Origin: Anaerobiospirillum sp.
Lineage (GTDB): Bacteria > Pseudomonadota > Gammaproteobacteria > Enterobacterales > Succinivibrionaceae
Assembly (NCBI GenBank): GCA_029258325.1
Contig: JARHZF010000187.1
Location: forward strand, 1-64,000
DNA length: 64,000 nt
Reading direction: 5' to 3'
How positions within the stretch are numbered: position 1 is the first letter of the stretch; every line of letters begins with the position of its first letter. Positions 51,501-58,352 of this stretch are shown here, in pieces. The notes below the pieces were generated by a model. That model was not told where the DNA came from. It saw only the letters and a program-made list of their open reading frames with translations, and did not search any database. The position numbers and the translations under genes were made by a program.

Positions 51501-52160
51501 TTAACTCTTTACCTTTGACAAAAACACAGCTTGTCTTTTAGCATCTAAATTTGGCACATTAAGTTCTAATACTTTATCAATTTTAACACAAGAAGGTATT
51601 TCGCTAAGTTCATTCTCTTCAAGATTTGCTTTCATAGCAAGAAAAACACCATCTTCTTTTAGAAGATTATAACACCAATTAACAATACTTTTTAATGGAG
51701 CAAAGGCACGACAAACAACACAATCACATAGAGTTTCTAATTGAATATTTTCACATCTATCATGAATAATTGTTACATTTTTTAAACCAAGCTCCACAAC
51801 TGCAGTTCTAACAAAAGAAAGTTTTTTTCCTACAGAATCAATTAAAGTAAAGTGCTTATCTTCATTTAAAATCGCAATAACAAGACCTGGAAAGCCTGCA
51901 CCTGTGCCAACATCTGCAATATTTTTACCTAAAAGTAAAGGAGATATCACTGCACAGTCAATAATATGAAGAACAACCATATCATCAGGATCTTTTATAG
52001 CTGTTAAATTAAGGGATTTATTCCATTTTATTAAAAGCAAAACCAATTTAGCTAATTTACTAACTTGTTCATCAGTAAAAGAAAGAGAAGCTTTTTGCAT
52101 AAGAGAGCTTATCTTATCTTCAAGATATGTTTGACTTACTAAAGTTGAATTTGCTTTCAT
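51501..52160 (-). CDS. rsmG: 16S rRNA guanine-527 N7-methyltransferase
   Basis: RsmG (GidB) methylates G527 of 16S rRNA, and its loss gives low-level streptomycin resistance in known bacteria. The SAM motif VGTGAGFPGLVIAI follows WNKSLNLTAIKDPDDMVVLHIIDC, both family signatures. The 219 residues match (207 in E. coli). It follows mnmG by 9 bp. Confidence 0.97.
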   Translation of the reverse strand: MKANSTLVSQTYLEDKISSLMQKASLSFTDEQVSKLAKLVLLLIKWNKSLNLTAIKDPDDMVVLHIIDCAVISPLLLGKNIADVGTGAGFPGLVIAILNEDKHFTLIDSVGKKLSFVRTAVVELGLKNVTIIHDRCENIQLETLCDCVVCRAFAPLKSIVNWCYNLLKEDGVFLAMKANLEENELSEIPSCVKIDKVLELNVPNLDAKRQAVFLSKVKS

Positions 52161-52169
52161 ATATAAACC

Positions 52170-54056
52170 TTAATTTTTACCAAAAAGACCTAATTTCTTA
52201 AGGTGTACTAATAAAATTGAAATTGCAGCAGGTGTAACACCTGAAATTCTTGATGCCATACCTAAAGTTTCAGGTTTGTATTCATTTAATTTTTGAGCAA
52301 CTTCATTAGATAGAGCTTTAATCTCTCTATAGTCAAAATCTAAAGGAAGAAGAGTTCTTTCATTTATTTCACGTTTTCTGATTTCATCTTCTTCATGACT
52401 TAAGTAGCCTTCATACTTAATTTGAATTTCAACTTGTTCATAAGCTTGTGGCTCATTTGCAATTAAATCAAGTTCACAAGCATTTAAAATTACGTCTAAT
52501 TTAGCATCAGGACGTCTTAGTATTTCTTTTAAACTTTGTTCTTTAGATAAAGGAGTTGCTAAAACTTTAGATAGTTCTTTACCAGCTTTTGAACTAGGTT
52601 TTACGCTATACTCGTTTAATCTACTCTTTTCTTTTTCAATAAGCTCACGCTTTTTCTCAAAGAAACGCCATCTATCTTCAGTAATTAAACCAAGCTCATG
52701 TGCTTTTTCAGTTAAACGCAGATCAGCATTATCTTCTCTTAACATTAATCTATATTCAGCACGAGATGTGAACATTCTGTATGGTTCTTTAGTACCTAAA
52801 GTACATAAATCATCCATCATAACGCCCATGTATGAAGTATTTCTTGTTGGGAAGTATAATTCCTTACCCTTAACATATAAAGCTGCATTAATACCTGCAA
52901 GTAAACCTTGTGCTGCAGCTTCTTCATAACCTGTAGTACCATTAATTTGACCTGCAAGGAATAGACCTTTAATTTTCTTTGATTGCATAGAGATACTTAA
53001 TTCTCTTGGATCATAAAAATCATATTCAATAGCATAACCAGGTCTTGCAATAACAGCATTTTCAAAACCTTCAATACTTCTTATGAATTTCTCTTGAATA
53101 TCAAAAGGTAAAGATGTTGAAATACCATTTGGATAAACTAAAGGTGTTGTTAAACCCTCTGGTTCTACAAAGATTTGATGAGAATCTCTTTGTGGATAAC
53201 GCACAACTTTATCTTCAATAGATGGACAATATCTAGGACCTATAGAAGAAATTACACCTGAGTATAAAGGACTTCTATCAAGACCAGATCTAATAATGTC
53301 ATGAGTTTTTTCATTTGTTCTTGTTACATAGCAACAAATTTGCTCTGGATGAACATCAACACTATTTAGATAAGAGAAAACTGGTAAAGGTGATTCTGGT
53401 TCTTGTTTTTGCATAACATCAAAATTAATAGTTGATGCTACAAGTCTTGCAGGTGTTCCTGTTTTTAAACGACCAACTTTAAGACCTAAATCTTTTAGAT
53501 TTTCTGCAAGTTTTACAGAAGCAGGATCTCCTGCTCTACCACCTTGATAATGCTCAAGACCTATATGGATTAAACCATTTAAGAAAGTACCTGCACAAAT
53601 AACAACAGCATTTGCTCTAAATTGAATATTAGCAGCTGTATTAACACCACAAAGAGTTTCACCATCAAATAATAACTCTGTACATGGTTGTTGGAAAACA
53701 GTTAAATTTTCATATTGAGCTAAAGTTTTTCTTATAACTTCTTTGTACAAATGTCTATCAGTTTGAGCTCTTGTTGCTCGTACAGCAGGACCTTTAGATA
53801 GATTTAGAGTTCTAAATTGAATACCTGCTTTATCTATAGCACTAGGGCATACACCACCCATAGCATCAATTTCTCTAATTAAGTGACCTTTACCAATACC
53901 ACCAAAAGCTGGATTACATGACATCTCACCAATAGTTTCAATATTATGTGTTAATAGTAAAGTGTTACATCCAATTCTTGCACTTGCACAAGCTGCTTCT
54001 ATACCAGCATGACCTGCACCAATAACAATTACATCAAATATTCTGAATTTGTTCAT
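52170..54056 (-). CDS. mnmG: tRNA uridine 5-carboxymethylaminomethyl modification enzyme MnmG
   Basis: MnmG (GidA), with MnmE, modifies the wobble uridine of several tRNAs using FAD and folate. The FAD motif [17 protein letters not shown] (about 13-29) and [11 protein letters not shown] are present, and the 628 residues are the usual length. It is the gene that classically flanks oriC in gammaproteobacteria and is read away from the repeat-rich gap to its right, as in E. coli. Confidence 0.99.
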   Translation of the reverse strand: MNKFRIFDVIVIGAGHAGIEAACASARIGCNTLLLTHNIETIGEMSCNPAFGGIGKGHLIREIDAMGGVCPSAIDKAGIQFRTLNLSKGPAVRATRAQTDRHLYKEVIRKTLAQYENLTVFQQPCTELLFDGETLCGVNTAANIQFRANAVVICAGTFLNGLIHIGLEHYQGGRAGDPASVKLAENLKDLGLKVGRLKTGTPARLVASTINFDVMQKQEPESPLPVFSYLNSVDVHPEQICCYVTRTNEKTHDIIRSGLDRSPLYSGVISSIGPRYCPSIEDKVVRYPQRDSHQIFVEPEGLTTPLVYPNGISTSLPFDIQEKFIRSIEGFENAVIARPGYAIEYDFYDPRELSISMQSKKIKGLFLAGQINGTTGYEEAAAQGLLAGINAALYVKGKELYFPTRNTSYMGVMMDDLCTLGTKEPYRMFTSRAEYRLMLREDNADLRLTEKAHELGLITEDRWRFFEKKRELIEKEKSRLNEYSVKPSSKAGKELSKVLATPLSKEQSLKEILRRPDAKLDVILNACELDLIANEPQAYEQVEIQIKYEGYLSHEEDEIRKREINERTLLPLDFDYREIKALSNEVAQKLNEYKPETLGMASRISGVTPAAISILLVHLKKLGLFGKN

Positions 54057-54261
54057 TTGTAAACCATAAAAAGATCTTATTAAAAAAGTAAAAGAACATT
54101 TTGATTGAGTCTTAATACTAAATTTATCCCTCTATTTTATGACAAATCTAAAAAAGTTCATATATGACAAAGGCAATTATTTTTCTTAAAAGAGAAGAGC
54201 TGTTTTTGAAAAGTAATAAAGTAAAAAAAAAGAAAATAAATAAATATATATATATAAATTG

Positions 54262-54474
54262 TTATTATTATTAGGAAGCGTTTTTTTGTTGGAAACTCAA
54301 TAAATCATTGATTTTAAAAGAAAACAGCCGTGGGAAACTCTGTGGGATCTTTGTGGGAAGATTGTGGGATAATGTGGGAAACTCAACTTTATAAAAAAAT
54401 CTGTGGGAAAACTATATAGTTTCCCACACACTTCCCACAGCTTTCCCACACGTTTCCCACAATTTATTTTTTAT
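54262..54474. repeat. Origin module A (expanded copy)
   Basis: TTATTATTATTAG (54262-54274) lies 12 bp before box 1 (54287, TGTTGGAAA). Forward boxes follow at 54329, 54341, 54352, 54363, 54373 and 54402. Inverted boxes lie at 54420, 54431, 54442 and 54453, exactly 11 bp apart. Between the two groups GTGGGAAAACTATATAG runs into TTTCCCAC as a near-perfect palindrome. Confidence 0.9.
54301..54313 (-). promoter_or_regulatory. IHF consensus site in module A
   Basis: The minus strand reads AATCAATGATTTA, a full match to WATCAANNNNTTR, 14 bp after the start of box 1. Confidence 0.65.
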
Positions 54475-54804
54475 AAATATCCTTGCTTAATTTTATTAAA
54501 CTTTTATTTTTTTTTATAGCTTTTTATTTCTTTAGTTTCCCACAGCCTATGAATTTTTTCTTTAGCGTATCTAAATTTATAAGAATAAAGTCTTTTTTTA
54601 TCTGTTTTGTGGGTAAATATATAACATTTTAAAATATCTATTTTATAATTTTTAGTTTATACAAATATCTTATTGTTTTTAAAGTGAAATATTTTTAAAT
54701 AAAATTATTTTTATTTATATTTTTACACATACGGATCGTGAGTTTCCCACATCAAGTCCCCCTTTTTGTATTTTTTTATAAAAATTGCATTTTTTTTTAA
54801 AATA

Positions 54805-54951
54805 TGTGGGAAACTTAATAAACTATTGATTTTAAAAGAAATGACCTGTGGGAAAGTCTGTGGGTTATTTGTGGAAAAGCTGTGGGTATTTAAAAAAAAA
54901 TTTTTTATGATTTTAATTTCCCACAAGTTTCCAACAATTTTTTGTGGGAAA
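54805..54951. repeat. Origin module B
   Basis: Forward boxes lie at 54805, 54847, 54859, 54870 and 54881, inverted boxes at 54917 and 54928 (the latter degenerate), and a forward box at 54943. The offsets from box 1 (+42, +54, +65, +76, +112, +123, +138) equal those of module C to within one base. Confidence 0.9.
54819..54831 (-). promoter_or_regulatory. IHF consensus site in module B
   Basis: The minus strand reads AATCAATAGTTTA, a full match to WATCAANNNNTTR, again 14 bp after the start of box 1. Confidence 0.65.
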
Positions 54952-55235
54952 CTTTAAAAAAACAAAATACATAAATTTTTTAAACATACCTCTTTCCCAC
55001 AATTTTAAGATCTTGTTTGTAATTCTAATTTTCCCACTGTTCTCTAATTTGCATTTTTTGCGTCTATTTGGGGGTAATTTTTAATTTGAGTACTTTTATA
55101 CACTTTTTATTAAAGCATATCTCTTCTTGTTTTATTTTGCATTCTTTTTTTAAGTGGCTATCTTTTTCTAGTTTTTATAGTTTTTATTATATTTTTCAAA
55201 AAGTTTGATTTTTCCACAGCCTATAACAATAATAA

Positions 55236-55405
55236 TTATTATTAGTAATTAAAAAATAGTGGGAAACTAAATAACATATTGATATTAAAAGAAAAGAGCT
55301 GTGGGAAACTCTGTGGGATCTTTGTGGGTTATCTGTGGGAAAATAGTTTTCCCAAAATTTACTAACACTTTTCCCACAGACTTTCCCACAGGCTTTTGTG
55401 GGAAA
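55236..55405. repeat. Origin module C
   Basis: TTATTATTAG (55236-55245) lies 12 bp before box 1 (55258). Forward boxes follow at 55300, 55312, 55323 and 55334, inverted boxes at 55370 and 55382, and a forward box at 55397. Offsets are +42, +54, +65, +76, +112, +124 and +139. Confidence 0.9.
55272..55284 (-). promoter_or_regulatory. IHF consensus site in module C
   Basis: The minus strand reads TATCAATATGTTA, a full match to WATCAANNNNTTR at the same 14-bp offset, although the four variable bases differ from those of A and B. Confidence 0.65.
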
Positions 55406-55583
55406 AACAAAATAAAAAAAATTATATTAAAAGTTTTATAAAAACTAGATCTCATATAGTGAAAAATTTCATTTAAATTTTCTTTATTTTTTACTTTTTT
55501 GATGATTTTTCTATAGATCTTTGTGGGAAGTTTGTATGTTTTTATAAAACTTTTTGTGGGAAACTCATATTTTTTGTGGGAAA

Positions 55584-56103
55584 TTATTTAAAATATTTTA
55601 TTTTTTTGTAAAAATTTTTAATAAAAAAATTTATTTTTATAAAAAAAATTGATCCCTTATTTTACATCTTTTAAAAATAATAATTATACTAAGATCTGCT
55701 TATTTGCTAAATTTATGTGTTTAACTTATAAAGTAATCCTTAATAAAAATTATTTTTTTATAGATCAATGTAATCTTTCTCTAGATTAAATATCTTTTTT
55801 AGATGTTATATTAATGTTCTTTCTTTCTATACAAAAGGTCATTTTGCTTTTTGTTTTATGTAAAAAATACTATTTTTCTATCTTATATAGTCAATATATT
55901 TGAAAAATAAAGAGAAATATATTTTTTTAGCTTTATTTATAAGAAATTTAAGCTTAGTCTATGTCTTTTAAAATCATGTAACTTGGCATAATATATTTAT
56001 TTTTATAGCTTTTATTTGTTTTTTTTAAAAGTATAGTTGCTCTCTTATTTTCTTTTTTATTCTATGTTTTTTTTAATATGTGACTATGATTTTTTAGATA
56101 TAA
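55584..56103. other. Very AT-rich gene-free flank of the origin region
   Basis: About 520 bp of A/T-dominated sequence separates the last 9-mer box from the efp terminator. It holds no ORF, no clear hairpin and no further boxes. Three GATC sites (55651, 55693, 55763) occur. It could serve as an unwinding region, but nothing specific supports that. Confidence 0.4.
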
Positions 56104-56129
56104 AAAAAGCCTGTTTGCACAGGCTTTTT
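56104..56129. terminator. Terminator after efp
   Basis: A perfect 11-bp stem AAAAAGCCTGT/ACAGGCTTTTT with loop TTGC has a T run on the minus strand after efp and a shorter one on the plus strand. Confidence 0.93.
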
Positions 56130-56148
56130 ATTTAAGATAAAAATCTTA

Positions 56149-56712
56149 TTAAACTCTCTTTTTGAACTCGTTAGTACGAGTATCAATTTCAATTCTGTCA
56201 CCAATGTTTACGAAATCAGGAACTTGGATCTCAAAACCAGTACCAGCTAAACGAGCAGGTTTTGTTACTTTACCTGAAGTGTCACCACGAACTGCAGGTT
56301 CAGTGTATTCTACATCTCTTACAATAGTAATAGGTAGTTCAACAGAGATTGCTTTACCATTATAGAAAGTAACTTGGCAAACGTCTTCCATACCATCAAC
56401 TAAGAAGTTTAGTACATCGCCTAAGTTGTCTTTTTCAACATCATATTGGTTAAACTCTTCATCCATAAATACATATAGAGGATCGTTAAAATATGAATAG
56501 GTGCAATCTTTACGCTCTAAAATAACGTCTTCTAAACGATCGTCTGCACGGAAAACTGTTTCAGTACCAGAATCATTTAATAAGCTCTTTAGTTTCATTT
56601 TAACTACAGCAGCATTACGACCTGATTTGTTGAACTCAGTCTTTTGAACAACCATAGGGTTGCCATTTACCATGATTACGTTACCAGCACGGATTTCTTG
56701 GGCTATTTTCAT
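56149..56712 (-). CDS. efp: Translation elongation factor P, arginine type
   Basis: EF-P rescues ribosomes stalled at polyproline. The 187 residues comprise an N-terminal KOW-like domain and two OB domains (end [17 protein letters not shown]). The tip residue is Arg32 in FNKSGRNAA, not the Lys of E. coli EF-P. Arg32 EF-P is activated by rhamnosylation by EarP, whose gene lies 226 bp upstream on the same strand. EpmA/EpmB lysine modification should therefore be absent. Confidence 0.97.
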   Translation of the reverse strand: MKIAQEIRAGNVIMVNGNPMVVQKTEFNKSGRNAAVVKMKLKSLLNDSGTETVFRADDRLEDVILERKDCTYSYFNDPLYVFMDEEFNQYDVEKDNLGDVLNFLVDGMEDVCQVTFYNGKAISVELPITIVRDVEYTEPAVRGDTSGKVTKPARLAGTGFEIQVPDFVNIGDRIEIDTRTNEFKKRV

Positions 56713-56938
56713 TTATGTACCTATAAATTTTTATTTATGATAAGTTGCAAAATTTTTTAATAATTAAGAACTTTATAATATTTCTATTTGTTTGATAACA
56801 AAAGTATTTTTTTAATAAATAATACTTTTAAAAAAAACAAATAGAATGCTTTTATTTATCTTGTAATTATATGAAAAAAATACAAGCCTTTCAAATATCA
56901 ATCATGCAAAAAAATTTAATTTAAAAAGCCTTATTTTT

Positions 56939-58030
56939 CTATTTAGATACATCTTTACAAAATTCTATTAATTTATTTGTTTGTGATCCTAAATTTTGTA
57001 AATGTAAAGACCAAAGTTTTGCAATTATTTGCATATTCTTTTCTTCTTCATCTATATCTACATTTAAAAGGTAATCACCATTACCATTATAAGAATTTAA
57101 TAATTTTATAAAATTATCAATATTTGCCTTATCTTTTACTACATCCTTTATTCTAGATAGCATGGCATTTAATTTTATAATATGTGTATCTTCATCTTGC
57201 ATATAAATTTGCCATAAAAATGGTTTACCACAAAGCATAGCACGAACTATAGAATCCTCTCCTCTAACTAGATTTATATCAGAGTTTAAAAGCACATCAT
57301 CATAGGAGATAATATCTGTCATAGCTACAGCTTTTATAGTTAAATTATCTATGTTATGTGTTTCATTTACCTTTAAATTTAAGTGCAATTTATTATTTAA
57401 GTTATCTAAAGACTTACCTTCAAATACTTGCATTAAAGTACGTTTTTTAGATTTACTAAAAGCATGAACTAGATGCTCTATTCTGTCATTTTCATAACTA
57501 AATACGCTAACTTTACGTTCATACTTATCTTTATCTAAAACATCTAAATTTAAATTGTATTTATTGTCATAATAAGATTTTATTTTCTCTTTAAATGCTT
57601 TTTCTATAACAACAGATCCTGTTTTATCTGTAACACCAGGAAAGAAAAAATAAGCATTTAAATTATTAATAAAAGATGGTCTTAAATGACAACTTTCGAC
57701 AAAATCTTCAGCACTTAAATATTCTAAATTTATAACTGTTGATTTCTTTGCTTTAATTTCATCTAAAAGATTATCTGATACATGACATGAAAAAGCTAAT
57801 ATAACAATATCTGAAGCCTTGTATTGTAAATGCTTATCCCATTTTAAAATATTTAATTTATTATTATCTTTTAATAAATTTTTTGGTTTTATCTTTTCAT
57901 ATGTTTCAAGAGAGTCACAATAAAGAGATACTTTATGACCTAAAGAGCTAAGATCCATACTTAGCCTTAAACAAACTCCTAAATCTCCAAAATTATCGAT
58001 AACATTACAAAAAACATCAAAAGATAGCAT
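56939..58030 (-). CDS. earP: EF-P arginine rhamnosyltransferase EarP
   Basis: EarP transfers rhamnose from dTDP-rhamnose to Arg32 of EF-P. The start MLSFDVFCNVIDNFGDLGVCLR has the two family Asp residues (Asp12 and Asp16, equivalent to Asp13 and Asp17 of Pseudomonas putida). INLVRGEDSIVRAMLCGKPFLWQIYMQ holds the essential Glu (Glu258). It has 363 residues. It precedes efp, and the Arg32 in that EF-P independently supports the call. The dTDP-rhamnose synthesis genes are not in the window. Confidence 0.95.
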   Translation of the reverse strand: MLSFDVFCNVIDNFGDLGVCLRLSMDLSSLGHKVSLYCDSLETYEKIKPKNLLKDNNKLNILKWDKHLQYKASDIVILAFSCHVSDNLLDEIKAKKSTVINLEYLSAEDFVESCHLRPSFINNLNAYFFFPGVTDKTGSVVIEKAFKEKIKSYYDNKYNLNLDVLDKDKYERKVSVFSYENDRIEHLVHAFSKSKKRTLMQVFEGKSLDNLNNKLHLNLKVNETHNIDNLTIKAVAMTDIISYDDVLLNSDINLVRGEDSIVRAMLCGKPFLWQIYMQDEDTHIIKLNAMLSRIKDVVKDKANIDNFIKLLNSYNGNGDYLLNVDIDEEEKNMQIIAKLWSLHLQNLGSQTNKLIEFCKDVSK

Positions 58031-58113
58031 AATTTTTATCCTATTTTGCAGTTTGAAAAATAAAAAAATATTTTCTTTAAAATCAATTAAATATTTTATA
58101 TTTTAAAACATCT

Positions 58114-58142
58114 TGACAAAAGACAATACCATATTTATAAAT
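58114..58142 (+). promoter_or_regulatory. Perfect consensus sigma-70 promoter upstream of nrdD
   Basis: TTGACA (58114-58119), a 17-bp spacer and TATAAT (58137-58142) match the consensus at all twelve positions. Transcription would begin near 58149, giving a leader of about 200 bases before nrdD. Confidence 0.85.
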
Positions 58143-58148
58143 AAAAAA

Positions 58149-58323
58149 AGAGAAAATCACAAGCTGTTGTTTAATAAAATTATACGTGATAAATGATAAA
58201 TTTTTGTATAAAATAGCCTTTACTTTTTTACTATATATATTAGTAAATAGTAAAAAAGAGAGAACACTAATTATTAAATTATATTATTTTTAAAACCGTA
58301 TTAAGATTTCTTGTACGGTTTTT
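58149..58323 (+). ncRNA. Structured nrdD leader or attenuated RNA
   Basis: The predicted leader contains a perfect 12-bp hairpin, CTTTTTTACTAT/ATAGTAAAAAAG (58223-58258). It ends with a terminator-like hairpin 30 bases before the nrdD ATG. If termination occurs there, a small RNA of about 175 bases results; if it is overcome, nrdD is read. No known riboswitch class was recognised. A seven-codon ORF (58194-58217) lies within, without an evident ribosome site. Confidence 0.5.
58292..58323 (+). terminator. Terminator-like hairpin in the nrdD leader
   Basis: A 9-bp stem AAAACCGTA/TACGGTTTT with a 13-base loop has a run of five Ts that overlaps the end of the stem. It lies before, not after, the gene, so it would act as an attenuator. 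Confidence 0.65.
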
Positions 58324-58352
58324 ACTTAAGTAGATATAGGTGCTTGCTTAAC

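Larger units (their letters stand above)
54183..55583. other. Candidate chromosomal replication origin (oriC) with repeated 9-mer boxes
   Basis: The region between mnmG and efp has no credible gene and contains about 35 copies or near-copies of TGTGGGAAA/TTTCCCACA, 19 of them exact. DnaA boxes follow TTWTNCACA; the 9-mer differs only at position 4, and two copies (54870-54878 and 55210-55218) fit the consensus fully. Three ordered modules each contain an IHF consensus. AT-rich stretches flank the first and last modules, and about ten GATC sites lie at 54073-55766. Position, AT content and box density all suggest oriC. dnaA itself is not in the window. ORFs here are repeat-derived and unlikely to be real. 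Confidence 0.8.

Noticed and set aside
54723-54957. Overlapping 63-67-residue ORFs on both strands inside the origin candidate
   Set aside because: They are built from the TGTGGGAAA repeats and poly-A/T tracts, have low complexity (Lys/Phe/Asn), overlap each other and have no ribosome site.
54287-55583. The repeat array as a CRISPR array
   Set aside because: Units are 9 bp with 1-3 bp gaps and changes of orientation; there are no 28-37-bp repeats with unique spacers and no cas genes.
58229-58247. TTACTATATATATTAGTAA as an NrdR box
   Set aside because: The inner spacing does not fit the 16-bp NrdR consensus, there is no second box at the usual distance, and it lies about 80 bp downstream of the promoter inside a hairpin.
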